In this document: positions 1-11,518 of the stretch, one piece after another
Numbering within the stretch: the stretch's first letter is position 1
Layout: the number at the start of each line of letters is the position of its first letter
Source of the DNA: Xanthostigma xanthostigma
Taxonomy: Eukaryota; Arthropoda; Insecta; Raphidioptera; Raphidiidae
Direction of reading: 5' to 3'
Assembly: GCA_963575645.1 (NCBI GenBank)
Contig: OY754475.1
Location: 1,550,001 to 1,614,000, forward strand
DNA: 64,000 bases
Made by a program: the position numbers and the translations under genes
Notes under the pieces: model-generated
Told to the model about the DNA's origin: nothing
The model's input: the letters and a program-made list of their open reading frames with translations, nothing else
Databases searched by the model: none

Positions 1-208
1 GAAAAAATATGTGATCAACAAACTGGCTAATATAATAAACAATTGTTTTGAAATTAATTATCTACGCGGTTATTTATCCCGGCTGGCCGACACAAAAGAA
101 GAATTTCCTCAAAGATGGCTTAAGTGTTGGGGTTAAGTTGAACTTTTGGAGCTTCGATTAGCAGTCGATTCGTTGAACATCAAAGGTGAGCCAAGTTTCA
201 GATGATCA

Positions 209-791
209 TCATATATATTAATACGTTAAGGTTAAAGATGTTTGCCTCCCTTTTTAGAAAAGGCCACACAATTTCTCCACATAAATTATATATCATTTTA
301 CAGATAATTACTTGCTCTACTGACATCGACAACTAAAAAATTTATTATTGCTTTTTTTTTGTAAATTAATTAAAATACAGCAACGCTGAACTCTAACGGC
401 TTTAATTTTGAAACAACGTCAACACTTCGATCTGTCATCTGACCTTCATATTGTAATACAACATACACAATACTGCATACTGCCATCTGACGGCTTTAAT
501 TTTGAAACAGCGAGCAACGCTGAACAACGTCACAGCAATGTTGCATGATGCCATCTGACGGCTTAGCTCAACGCTTTTACTACTTGCGCCTCTATATGAC
601 AATTTTAGTAAAATATTTCTTCGATCTGTCATCTGAGCTTCATATTGTAATACAACAAAAAGAAGTACGTTAAAAGCAGTGTGCAAAATTAGAAACGAAT
701 TGAATACCTGCAATCATATTTAAAAAATAATTTTGTAAAGTGATAATTATTATACTTATTTAGTGCGAATAATTCGCACAGGTCACTCTAG
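209..791 (+). mobile_element. Non-autonomous Helitron, family A copy 1
   Basis: The element starts TCATATATATTAATACG directly after an A. It ends with the hairpin GTGCGAATAATTCGCAC, a short spacer and CTAG followed by T. TC at the 5' end, a 3' hairpin, a CTAG end and insertion between A and T are Helitron hallmarks. Four more copies lie in this window. The interior repeats short modules (TGCCATCTGACGGC, TTCGATCTGTCATCTGA) in varying number. No Rep/helicase is encoded. The 92-codon minus-strand ORF inside (435-713) is shared with two other copies and is treated as part of the element, not as a host gene. Confidence 0.85.
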
Positions 792-1928
792 TTAAGAGTT
801 ATTAAATTTTCTAATTTCTCTTTGCACTGATAAAATACGAAATTAAGCTCAATAATATAATATATATTCATTATTAGGTATATATATTATGTAATAATTT
901 ATTTGCCCAATTAAAAACAGTCGAAGACAAGTCAGTGGTAGAGACCCGATGTTTTTACCCATTACATTTAAAAAAAATGACGTAATAAATATGCAAAAAG
1001 TCATCTGGAACGTTTTGCGAGCTGTGAGATGTACAAAAATGCAGATCGCGGGCTATACAGTGATTTTTCGACCCTGTTTTTATTCTCATTACTTGTTTGG
1101 CCAAACATAACAGAAAAAGGTACCTATAACATAACCTCACTTCGTAAGTCAACATACGTAATCCCGTCAGGTCTGCGCTCTGTGAAGACGGGGGCAACAT
1201 TTTATTGATTATCTCCAAGTTTCACGTAGGCCAGGGTCGGGGAAATCACTGAAAAACCTATTCGCTGAATCTTTTCCTGTATACTGAATCTTTCAAAGTA
1301 ATCGATTCGTAATCGATTTTCTCTAAGCATTTTCCGAAGCAATTTCGATAGTTCGACTAAATATTGTGTTGAAAAATGGGTTACTAAAGAATACTAATTA
1401 CGCTAATGACATTAATTGTCGAGCGTACAGGACTTCATTTCGGAACCAAAAGATATGTTGATCTTTTTCAGTCGTCTTATTAACTACCGGTAGATGGGAT
1501 TGTCGGTATTCGATCGACGTGCCTCAAGCGGTGGTTAAACGAATGATTCGAATAGTTAAACAAAATATTTTTTACGCCGGTTTGTAGTTTTAATTAATAT
1601 AAAAAATGAATGACTTACTATGGCGCGATTCTGTAACCTCTGTTAGACTTGTTAAATTTTTGTCTCGCTTTAACGTATGTGATTTTAAATTTATTAGAAC
1701 GTGATAAAAAATTAACAGCGGTGTATAAATCTAGGAGAGGTTACAAAATCGCGCCAAAAGACGTATGTACAAAAGATATGAAATCATAAATATCAACTTA
1801 TTTTGTTTGAAGAACTTGAAGAGTATTATAAAACGTATTAAAAACGTGATAGAGGTGTGATATTTTTCTTGTTTTTTATTATATTGACGCAAGAAATTGT
1901 AAATCTTATTGCTTTGTGCGTCAGAGGC
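792..1928. other. AT-rich intergenic stretch, no gene seen
   Basis: No convincing ORF, RNA gene or terminal repeat is visible. The 87-codon minus-strand ORF at 955-1218 has no recognisable family and is probably chance. Confidence 0.5.
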
Positions 1929-1931
1929 TTA

Positions 1932-2141
1932 GGCCTAGTTTATATGAGAGGCGTTCAACGCGCGTTGGCCCAACGCGCGTTTACAGTTTCTATACAATTG
2001 TATAGAACTGTTTATATGATAACGCGCGTTGGTGACGCGCTGAACGCGCGTTATCATATAAACAGTTCTATACAGTTGTATAGAAATTGTAAACGCGCGT
2101 TGGACCAACGCGCGTTGAACGCTCTTCATGTGTGCTAGGCC
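1932..2141. mobile_element. Palindromic PIF/Harbinger-like MITE
   Basis: The ends are GGCCTAGT and GTGCTAGGCC, flanked on both sides by TTA (1929-1931 and 2142-2144). A 3-bp TTA target duplication with GG-starting inverted repeats fits PIF/Harbinger. Nearly the whole 210 bp is one palindrome built from the self-complementary word AACGCGCGTT and the arm ATACAATTGTATAGAAC. As a result both strands give similar-looking ORFs (1857-2138 plus, 1935-2129 minus); neither is a gene. Confidence 0.75.
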
Positions 2142-2144
2142 TTA

Positions 2145-3215
2145 GAGCTGAGTTTCGTTTACGCAAGAAGTTGTAGAAATCCATTTTTGAAAAGGGGAGA
2201 ATCTGTTCTATAATAATGGAAACTTTCCTTCAAATTTATACCAGCACGCTAATTGAGAATTAACATTTAAGTAAAACTCTAAAATATAAGACAACGCGAA
2301 GATAGTAATAGTACGGGTGGTATCATAAAATGCTTTATTTGTGTGACATTTTAATACAACATTTGCGTCACTGAAAGCAAAAAAGAACCCGATGTTATCA
2401 ATGAAATCTTCAAATATATAAGAAGACCAAACGTTGTAGCTATATAAATACATTATATAGATGTATATATATTTGCATGAAAACTGAAAATAAAACGAAA
2501 ATTTATGTAAGTGAAAACACTTCAATTGATATGATATAAAATACTGGTTATATTTCCGCGACGATCGCGACGCGTTGACAGATTTTGAAGAGATGCAACC
2601 GACGTTAGAAAAAAACGATACAATCGACTCGATTGATATTCGAGCCACGCTTACCACCACTCAAATGTAACAATACATTTAATTTTGATTCTATTTAGGT
2701 AGCCGTTTTCCTGATTTTCTTTGCGCCGCTTTCTTCGAATTTATGACTACGAAAATTTTATTATTGTATTTAACGGATAAAATACATCAAACCGATGTTG
2801 TCTGTAGCTCTGTTCTAACCTATCTACGACCGGTAACCGTCACAGTCATGCGCAGTAGCTAAAACGCAACTGTATCGGTTTTGGAACACGTTTTAGCAGA
2901 CAGAGGTTGAAACAGAACTAGTAACTCAATACTACTTGATGAAATTTATAGTTCACAGAGAAGTATCAATTGTTGGCAATTATCATCGCCTGCCTAGCGA
3001 GAGAGGTGCGCCATGTATACAAAAAAACAACTGAATTAGTCTGCCGCCGATTCAATATTGTCTGTTAATAAAATTGTGGAGTAGACTTTTGTACTGTCGC
3101 AGCTCGGACTACCAGTAATGATGCAAACTTTGGCACAACACGATAGCATCGTACTGTATATATAAGTTGATAATAAAATAAGTACCAAACATATGCTGAC
3201 TTGTGACGTCAGCGT
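2145..3215. other. Intergenic; partly a repeat shared with 60.3 kb
   Basis: About 2145-2220, together with 1905-1928 on the other side of the MITE, resembles 60301-60440. Shared words include GCTTTGTGC, a CAGAG stretch and TTTTGAAAAG before GGAGA. The rest shows no recognisable gene. The 150-codon minus-strand ORF at 2208-2660 has no known motif. Confidence 0.4.
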
Positions 3216-3217
3216 TA

Positions 3218-3442
3218 CAGTAAACTCCCGCTGCAACGCGGTCCGATTATAGTGCCAGTATAGCGCGGTTTTAGCTATTGCGTTCTGTTAGCGATCGCAC
3301 AGAGCTATTTAAAAATGTTGGTGCATGAATGAAAACCAGTGAATGTCAACATTTTGGAATCTCTTTCAAATTTATTGCTCGATTTTTCACTTGGCGTTTA
3401 AATTGCGTGGACCTACTGACAGCACTAAGAGAGGTTTTACTG
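3218..3442. mobile_element. Pogo/Tigger-like MITE
   Basis: It starts CAGTAAACTCCCGCTGCAAC and ends GAGAGGTTTTACTG, with TA on both sides (3216-3217 and 3443-3444). CAGTRNAA-type ends with a TA duplication are typical of pogo/Tigger elements. At 225 bp it cannot encode a transposase. Confidence 0.55.
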
Positions 3443-3444
3443 TA

Positions 3445-6400
3445 GTAAGGGATACACTATGTCATTAAAGCAGTGGTTTTTCAACTGTCGCATATATGTA
3501 AGTACACGTTCCCTGAGGAACATTTTATTTTTTAATATTTGATTTAAAAAAGGGAAAAAAATAAAGCTCTTTGCGCGTATGACATAATAAAGATAATCAA
3601 AAAACTAAGAATAAAATTATTTTCTTTTCTAAAGGCGATACATTTTTTAAATTTTTTTCAACACTTTTTTGTGTTAACGTCTTGCCTTACACGATCTTAA
3701 ACGATGTGCAACGAGTTTATTTCAAATCGGTTCAGTAATTCTTATTTTAAAAAACGTGGTTTAACAGCTATGGCTAAAATTGGCGTGGAACGTCGCATGA
3801 CGAAGTGATAACTTCATTTTGAAGTCGGTGAAAATACAAGAGTGCAGATATTTTAAATTAAAAGTGAAATGTTCTCCCATCCTTATAAAATAGTATCGTT
3901 CGTAATTCAATCGGTCAATTATGAATGAACTGAACGAATGAATGAGTAGAAATAATTCCAATTAACATTTCATTGCAACCTTATCGAGTTCCGAGACATG
4001 GTCGTAGTAGTTTAATTAAATTTATTGAAGCGGTTAAGATCTATTAAAAGAAACGAATCGATATTGCACCTTTTACATCAAAACAAGGAACTGTTTTTTT
4101 TTTTTAATCGCTTGCACTTTAATGAAGTTTTCAGTGACTTCCGCACAGAAAAAAATTGGGATCCTAATTTTGAATAAAATAATTCTGTATGATATACACT
4201 TCGGTGTCCGTCCATTCATTACAGGCGATTTTCTCTGAAACTATTTGACGCAAAAATTTTAAGTTTGGCATAGAGATAGCTCGTGACGGCCCAATCACAG
4301 ATGTGAAGTATAAAAACTTGAATTTTGTGGGTCAATTTTAGGGGGTGAAATGGGAAATGAAAAAAAAAGTTTTTCAAGGGCATGAAAACTTAAGGAAGCA
4401 CGAATTCAACAATATATATCTTGTATTTTTATTTTATTTAAAGTTTGGAAGAGCTTAAATTAATTTTAACTAGTGCTGTAAGAAAATTTTGAACTTTCAT
4501 AGTTCCATAACTAAATAAAAAATAGCACCTATGTTCACATGAAAATCTTTATTCTAAATTACCTTTCCAAGTATCCATTAAATGTTTGAACGAATTTAAT
4601 GACTCAAATTTGCGAAATAATAAAGCAAACATGTTGACAGCATGCATGTCTCAAAGAACTTTAGAATTTTTTAAAAAATATTTCTCAGATCTGCACTGGA
4701 AAGCAGATCGTGTGGACCTCGAGGGTCGCACATGTAGAGCCCACCACCTCACGACTTGTTTCAAATCCTTCTATAGAACTCTATTTTATTATAAATCATT
4801 CCGAATTGAAATTGTTTAAAAACAAACTAAAACTCTAATCGATATTTTTATACCATTCGAAACTGGAGGTTAGTACTAGAAGAGCTATGGAACAGTGTTT
4901 GGAGTACTCAAAGATAGAATTGAGGAAAATACCGTTCCTAGCGGGCGTGTTTTTAGACAGAGTCGACTGTAAAATTGAAATTAACTGCGCTATTTACATG
5001 TTTGTATTTTTTAAATGCGACTGTGCTATGGAGACATGTTTTTGACCTTTTGCCATTGTCATGGCTAATCAATGCCTTCAATACAAATAACAATGCAGAC
5101 GATTGTAACGTTAAATATGTGCGCAGTGTTAACGAACTAAATGCCGGTTTAGAATAACGCAACGCTACGTAAGGTAACGCTCTTGCTGGACTTTTTTTTT
5201 TATTAACACTGAACACAAAATATAGATTATAAAATGGCTTTAATTTGATTTTTCGTAGAGCTTGATCGCGGGTATACGCTGTTGGGATTTACAGTACCTA
5301 CTTTATTTTATTTTTTTGTATTTTAAATATAAAAACGCTCAGCAACTAGGGCTATATGCGTAAACATAAGATCAATTAAAGGTAAGTATGATAAATGTAA
5401 GTATAATAGTACCTACTTAACGTTGCATTTGTTAAGCTGAGAAAAAAATTTAACTGCGCTATAAATTTAACTTTGCGAGGAGATTTAGTCGAGTTGAAAA
5501 TCGTACTAAAAATCGAACATGGCTTAGTGTTTTCATATCGGCTTTTATTTCCTTAAAACAGTAAAAAAGTAATGACTGTCATATTGCGTACGTTCTTCTA
5601 ATAAATCTGAATGGAAGATTGAGTTTAGTTTTCTGTTGAAAACAGTTGGATGTTATACCCAGACAGATAAAACCGATTTTAAATGTGACATAAAACAACG
5701 TAAATATTATTTTATTAATCATCACGGATTTTTAATAAAAACAATATTTATGAAAGCGTGTGCTAGAATAGAAAAGCAGGACATAGACCAGGAGCAGATG
5801 GGGCCCCCACCGAGGTCGATAGGCCGATATTCTATATATTAGTATATCTTTTATGTTTTTCTATAGAATTCTAGGATTTTTATTTTGTAAGATAGAAGAT
5901 ATTGGTTAATAGATCTAATTACAAGCTTAAACTAATAATGCTTTTTTGTCTTTATTGTAATAGTCTTCACAACAGTAAGCTATATTTTTTAAATGCGGCG
6001 AATAGGGGGTGTCAAACGCTCACTTTGCACAGGGCGGCCAAAAATAGGGTCGGCCTTCGTTAAAATTTTACAAATTCCAAAATTTTATTTATTAGTATTT
6101 AGTTAGGTATACTAACGATTATGACTTTAACAGTTTTAAAATTAGTTAGTTTTCAACTGGCAATAAATACTTTAAATATTATTGCTTCAATTATCTTGTT
6201 TTTGTTTGCTTAAAACGAAAACATGATACAAAAATAGTACATAATATTATTATCCTGCAGCGTAATACGCTATATAAATTGTAATAAAACTTTTGTTAAA
6301 CAACTTAGGTAATTTACTTTTTTAGCTCATTGTTATTATTTATTTAATTGTTATCACTGACAGTATACGCACCTCTGTGTCGCCGAGAAATTTAGACGGG

Positions 6401-6623
6401 AAGCAAGTGTTTTAAATCAAGAATATAGCCGGGGTAAAACTGAAAATAAGTTTCGGCAAAATCGGTTCCGACAAAATTTCTGGAAGTACTTTCGACTAAA
6501 TATCATTAAAACAAAAATAATTGAAAAAATCACTGCGTTTAATCTTCTTTAATATTAATTTCTGTCATATATTATTTGCTTGTTATGATTTATTTATTAT
6601 TTTTGTACGTTTTGAATAGTCAA
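3445..6623. other. AT-rich intergenic stretch, no gene seen
   Basis: There are only short, low-complexity ORFs without recognisable domains. I see no clear RNA gene and no structured element apart from A/T runs. Confidence 0.5.
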
Positions 6624-6637
6624 ATGTTAGAAGAAAT

Positions 6638-6823
6638 TATTAATAAAAAACGCAGGATTGTGGACAAAAAGTTATTTATTAATTAGTTTTAAATTTTCAC
6701 ATTTGTACTTGAAAAAGTCTAAATTTATAGACGAAACGTCGTACACTAATTAATAAATAGCTTTTTGTCCACAATCCTGCGATTTTTATTAATAATTATC
6801 TCGATGGACACGATATCTAATAT
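6638..6823. mobile_element. Palindromic retroposon with 14-bp target duplication (element P1)
   Basis: The direct repeat ATGTTAGAAGAAAT stands at 6624-6637 and 6824-6837. Between them lies a long inverted repeat: the left arm runs through GCAGGATTGTGGACAAAAAG, and the right arm through CTTTTTGTCCACAATCCTGC. The right arm is followed by a 30-bp unpaired tail ending CGATATCTAATAT. The central spacer holds a small stem, GTCTA/TAGAC, followed at once by GAAACGTC. A 14-bp duplication points to target-primed reverse transcription, not a cut-and-paste MITE. Stem plus GAAAC recalls half of a hammerhead ribozyme core, and the paired arms recall inverted pLTRs of Penelope-like elements. A related copy lies at 44931-45086. 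Confidence 0.6.
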
Positions 6824-7571
6824 ATGTTAGAAGAAATGTTCAGAATATCAAAAAGATACAAAAAGTGGCGCCAAATATACGGCTATATAATTCCTTCCCT
6901 TGAACATCCTCCAGACGTCGGGCGACTAGAATGAAAATAAATTTCTGGAGAAAGTTCCTGATTTCCCAGAAAATTTCCGGACATTTCCTTTTTTTTATTT
7001 ATATCGGACGATTGTTTTGTGAGAGCCACATTGTGAAAGAAATAAACTATCTACAAAGTATGCTACGCTGTAACGCAGTATGTTTGGGAAGAAACGTCTG
7101 AAAATTTTAAATTAGGGAAAAATTAAAAATCCGTTAAAATTAAATAAGTCGTATCAGAAACCCTGCGAAAATTGACTACCTAATAAATATTTCTGCGACT
7201 GAAGTGGTTGTTATTTTAATTTTTCACATATAACATATAGAGCGCGGCGGCCATGACTCCATTGACAGCCCCCTTCCCTCCCCTCGTATATAAGTGTGAA
7301 TGAACTAAGCGATTCGTGCATTTTTGCGTGCTTTTTATCATTATTTAATCAACAAATTAACGTCATTGCCGCCAATATAAAAAAAATAACAAGATCCGCT
7401 GTTTACCAACTTAATAATTACTATATCATGCAGAAAAGATCAACATTGACAATGCAAACGGAATGATTATGTTATGAAGTAGGTATTATAAAAATAGAAA
7501 TTTTATTTTGCTGTGCAACTTATTATTTTTGCCTTGAACTTCGATAATAGATTTTTGGTAATATAAACATA

Positions 7572-7798
7572 CTAGCGGCCCGGTTCGGGCTTCGCCCGAA
7601 TTTGTAGATTGCAACCGTTTTTTTGCCACGTTGCGAAATTGGTCTCCACGAAAAGCGCTTTTTATTTTAACTCGATAATATATAGCCTATATCCGTTCCG
7701 AAGGCCTGTTCTAAATGTTGGTGAAAACATTTTTGCAATCGGATGAGTAGTTTCGGAGATTATCTCCTATATCCAAACTTACAAACTTCTAATATAAC
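7572..7798 (-). mobile_element. Helitron family B copy (3' end intact)
   Basis: Read on the minus strand the element ends with the perfect hairpin TTCGGGCGAAGCCCGAA, then CCGGGCCG and CTAG before T. The body matches the other family B copies (tcggatgagtagtttcgga, atatatagcctat). The 5' end near 7798 is degraded, so that border is approximate. Confidence 0.7.
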
Positions 7799-8261
7799 GC
7801 AGGAATTCATTTTAAAGAAATCTTGGCTTGAAAATCTACTAAAATCTTTCGTTATATATAATAAACAAATGCATTAGGGATAACACCTACCTGGAGGGTC
7901 CAAATTGAATAAAAAAAACCTTTCGCTATTTATTTTCGAGGGCGTTGACTGAATCAAATAATATAGCAGTCCTGATTGGTGGAATTACACTACCATTAGT
8001 AAAAGATTCCTCACTGAACTGTTTTCAATTAATGTTTACAATTGTTTATAATATTAACACAATAATAAATACATTCACATAATAATACCTCCGTAAAACT
8101 ACTATAAAAATTATGTACTAAATGTTTTTTAAAACGTGCAAAAGACGAACAATAAATTGTGTCTATCGAATTCTGTTCTGACTTGACCAAGATATTACAT
8201 AAGTTGGCCGTCCTTGTTTGATATAACATCAAATTAAAGCGGCCCATAGACGCTCAATATT

Positions 8262-8575
8262 ATAGTGCAGATTTTTCAGTCGTCGATTTTCAAAAGACTC
8301 TTTTTTCAGTCGTGATTTTTTTTCAGGGGTGTCGTCTCCTCAAAAATAAAATTGACACTGCACTGGAAAAATTAAAACAACATTTTTTAGGTTCGTCATT
8401 TTTCGAGGGAATCTATTTTTCAGTCGCGATTTTTTTTCAGGGATGTTGTTCTCCTCAAAAATAAAATTGACGCTGCACTGAAAAAATTAAAACAACATTT
8501 TTCAGGTTCGTCATTTTTTGAGGGAATCGTTTTTTCAGTCAGGGTGTCGTTCTACTGCACTGAATAATACGGAAT
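8262..8575. repeat. Tandem repeat, about 115-bp unit
   Basis: Two nearly complete units (about 8302-8415 and 8416-8531) and partial flanking units share TTTTTCAGTCG, TCCTCAAAAATAAAATTGAC, CTGCACTG and GGTTCGTCATTTTT. Spacing between like words is about 113-118 bp. No coding capacity is seen. Confidence 0.7.
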
Positions 8576-9819
8576 TCTGTAGCGTTGAAATAATATTTCA
8601 GCTGACACCCTGTATAATGTTTTAGGTGTACCTTGACCCTTGTCACCTGCAGTAGCGTGTTCGATGTTTGCCGTAGCATTCGTAGCGCAGTCAAATTCAC
8701 TACGACACGTGTCAACACAACGTATATGAAATTACAATTCGTGTTTGATAAAAATAATTATTGTTCTATTAATTAACCCTGCAACAAAACATTCTTAATA
8801 TACTGTGTGTACCTATATAGGCTACACTGACACGAGACACGACACGTGTCGACGAATCGATACGAACTCGTAAAATATTTTGAATTTTCCGAAGTTTCGT
8901 TTAAAAAATTCCAGCCAATCGGACCATTTGACAAATAAATAAAATAAAATTTCTGTTAAAGCGTGCGATGACGCCGGTAACATTTTGGTAGCCCCTAGTA
9001 ATCAATTTTAAATTTTGTGTATATGTACTTTAAAATTTGTAACCCCAACAAATTTCATTAAAATTTTTCATTACAAAAATTATGTGTTAAAATAGGGGCG
9101 TATACGTTATCAATCTATGAGAGACAAGGGTAAAAAAATAAACATTGAAGGGGTTTTAATTTGACCCCCCGACGTTCATTATTGTCTCATTAATATTCAC
9201 ATCGCCATTTTGAACGACTAGTTAACGATACGGACGTTTATTTTGAACGTACGCAGTCCTATAAAGCACGGCGTGCACTAGTGTATTTCGAATCGATCGA
9301 AAAAATACATCACGGAAATTCTCAACCAGTTAATTTGGATCTTATATATCTTAAAAAATCACTCTCTGCATTTTTTAATAACGCGCCAAAAAAAGTATAA
9401 CTTCTTGAACTGTGACCCATCTACAAAACCGCAGCTTCAATAACACTTAAAAACCATCAGGAAAGTCAGCGCTACAGCCACGCTTGAAACTTAGCAGCCA
9501 AAACTAGCAAGAAATCTAAAGACAAAAACGGCGATCTTTCAGTATATTATGATACTATATGCATATTCAGTGTACGACGTGCTTAAATGCGCTCATATAT
9601 AGGTAAAAGTATCCGTTACGTACAATTATCAGTAAAGATCTAAATTTGTCTGTTGTTATTAAGTATGTATGGACATTTTAACGTGGGCTTTAGTTTAATG
9701 GGCCTGGGAAAGTGAAGCAATTAGAACCATTTAATTTTACGGGAAAAGTTCATGTTTTGAACTCGTATCATTTCACAAACAAAATAATAATGACATACGA
9801 TTTTCTTATTTGTTTATAA
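8576..9819. other. AT-rich intergenic stretch, no gene seen
   Basis: No ORF with recognisable motifs, no RNA gene and no clear terminal repeats were found. Confidence 0.45.
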
Positions 9820-10050
9820 CTAGCCGTTACCCGCGGCTTCGCACGTGATAGAGACGAAATACGGATGCATTACCATTATTTGGCATAGTTACTCCTAACA
9901 AATTTAAATATTGATGACATTCACGTGATCAACGTCCTGACAAACCTTGAAAATGACACCCATGTTGATTTTTAGACTATTTACCTCTTTTCACCCTCTG
10001 AAGAGGTTGTTTTTGAAAAAGCATGAAAATCATGTTTATTTGTTGACAGA
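9820..10050 (-). mobile_element. Helitron-like 3' end, distinct family (extent uncertain)
   Basis: CTAGCCGTTACCCGCGGCTT at 9820 is, on the minus strand, a GC-rich tail ending in CTAG. It resembles the tails of families B and C but differs in sequence. No matching 5' end was found, so the right border is a guess. Confidence 0.35.
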
Positions 10051-10129
10051 AGTAATCCTACGCATTTTAAAACTGTTACATCTTATCTTATATGATTTCT
10101 CCATGCAAATTATAATAATTTATCATATA

Positions 10130-10938
10130 CTAGCGGTCCCGCCCGGTTTCACCCAAGTGCAAAAAACGAATGGGGGGAGGGAAACGAGTACGCACATTCA
10201 TCTTAGTTTACCGAGATGTATGTTGTGTCCAAATTTCATGATGCTCGGAGTCACCGCTTAAAGGTTTTTGTCGGACGGACAAATTTTGAGTTACATTTTG
10301 CATCATTTTTCATTGATGCTCCGCTCCTATTGGTCGTAGCGTGATATTATCAAGTTTAAGATGTTTGCCTCCCTTTTTAGAAAAAAAACCACACAATTTC
10401 TCCACATGAATTATATATCATTTTACAGATAATTGCTTGCTCTACTGACATCGACAACTAAAAAATTTATTATTGCTATTGTGTTTGTATAAATTAATTA
10501 AGCTCTGAACAACGTCTGCCATCTGACGGCGTAACGTTAACACTTCGATCTGTCATCTGACATTCATATTGTAAATACTGCATACTGCCATCTGACGGGC
10601 AACGCTAAACAACGCTTTTGCTACTTGCGCCTCTATATGACAATTTTAGTAAAATATTTCTTTTACAACAAAAAGAAGAACGTTTATAAGCAGTGTGCAA
10701 AATTAGAAACGAATTGAATACCTGCAATCATATTTAAAAAATAATTTTGTAAACTGATAATTATTATACTTATTTAGTGCGAATAATTCGCACAGGTCAC
10801 GCTAGTATAGCCTATAGCTGTCCTTGATAAATGGGCTATCCAACGAAAAAAGAATTTTTTAATTCGAACCAGTAGTTCCTGAGATTAGCGCGTTCAACCA
10901 ACCAAACAAACAAACTCTTCAGCTTTATATATTAGTAT
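10130..10938 (-). mobile_element. Helitron family C copy 1, split by a family A Helitron
   Basis: The minus-strand end reads GGGCGGGACCGCTAG. The far side is GAGATTAGCGCGTTCAACCA followed by AAACTCTTCAGCTTTATATA. The second copy at 52642-52984 is uninterrupted and collinear. The family A element at 10347-10805 splits this copy between GTGATA and TATAGCCTATAG. The 5' terminus near 10938 is slightly eroded. Confidence 0.8.
10347..10805 (+). mobile_element. Helitron family A copy 2, nested in family C
   Basis: The 3' end is intact: hairpin GTGCGAATAATTCGCAC, then CTAG at 10802-10805. The first about 15 bp of the 5' end are missing or altered compared with copies at 209 and 49600. The flanks GATA and TATAGCC are joined as GATATATAGCC in the unoccupied copy near 52850, in keeping with insertion between A and T. 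Confidence 0.85.
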
Positions 10939-10939
10939 G

Positions 10940-11493
10940 TCGGAAGACGTACATTAGCCGAAGCTCTGAGCCTTTGATTGGCGCCGTTATCCATATTCAA
11001 CCAATTTACTTAGCCTTTTATCGTTCACGAATTCTGATAGTAGTTGTAGGTTTGATAATGAATCCAAAGTCTCGAAGCTCGAACGTGCCCTCTCTAACAC
11101 TTCACCAAACTAGAATGCCATATCTCCTCGATTTCAACCCCGACGTCATATCGGTTATATTACAGGTATCTCTTCCAAAACCAATCAGAGACTTCGAGAC
11201 CCAGGCTACATTCGCAGAGGTGCCCTCTACTCAAACCCAAGCTATTATCCTCGGTAAAGATTATTTTATTAACAATAATTTGGGAATACCGTGTTTACTA
11301 AATTAGGGTACGAATTACAGGTCATAAGCTTTGACAAAGATGTTTTATTAAATCATTTGGGAATTCCAACATGTGGCAGATAGTTAATAGGTCGTTAGAC
11401 TAAAATGTACCTAAGACATTTGGACGTATTGGGTCTATCTCCGACAAGTATATAGAAAAACGATTGTATTTTTTTTTGTCGGCATGCTTTCAG
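10940..11493 (+). other. Region upstream of RhoBTB; a 110-codon ORF of unknown nature
   Basis: A 110-codon ORF (10974-11306) has no recognisable domain. The segment ends with a good splice acceptor, a T-rich tract then CAG at 11491-11493. This suggests that a RhoBTB 5' UTR exon lies further upstream; I could not locate it. Confidence 0.3.
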
Positions 11494-11518
11494 GTAATGA
11501 ACAGGAGCCGAAAAGAGA

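Noticed and set aside
1857..2138. 93-codon plus-strand ORF and similar minus-strand ORF
   Set aside because: Both are readings of one palindromic MITE; the peptide similarity comes from DNA symmetry.
2208..2660. 150-codon minus-strand ORF as a gene
   Set aside because: No recognisable domain, composition follows the AT bias, and its start lies in repeat-like sequence.
7290..7320. TATATAAG as a core promoter
   Set aside because: No gene follows it; AT-rich DNA gives such matches by chance.
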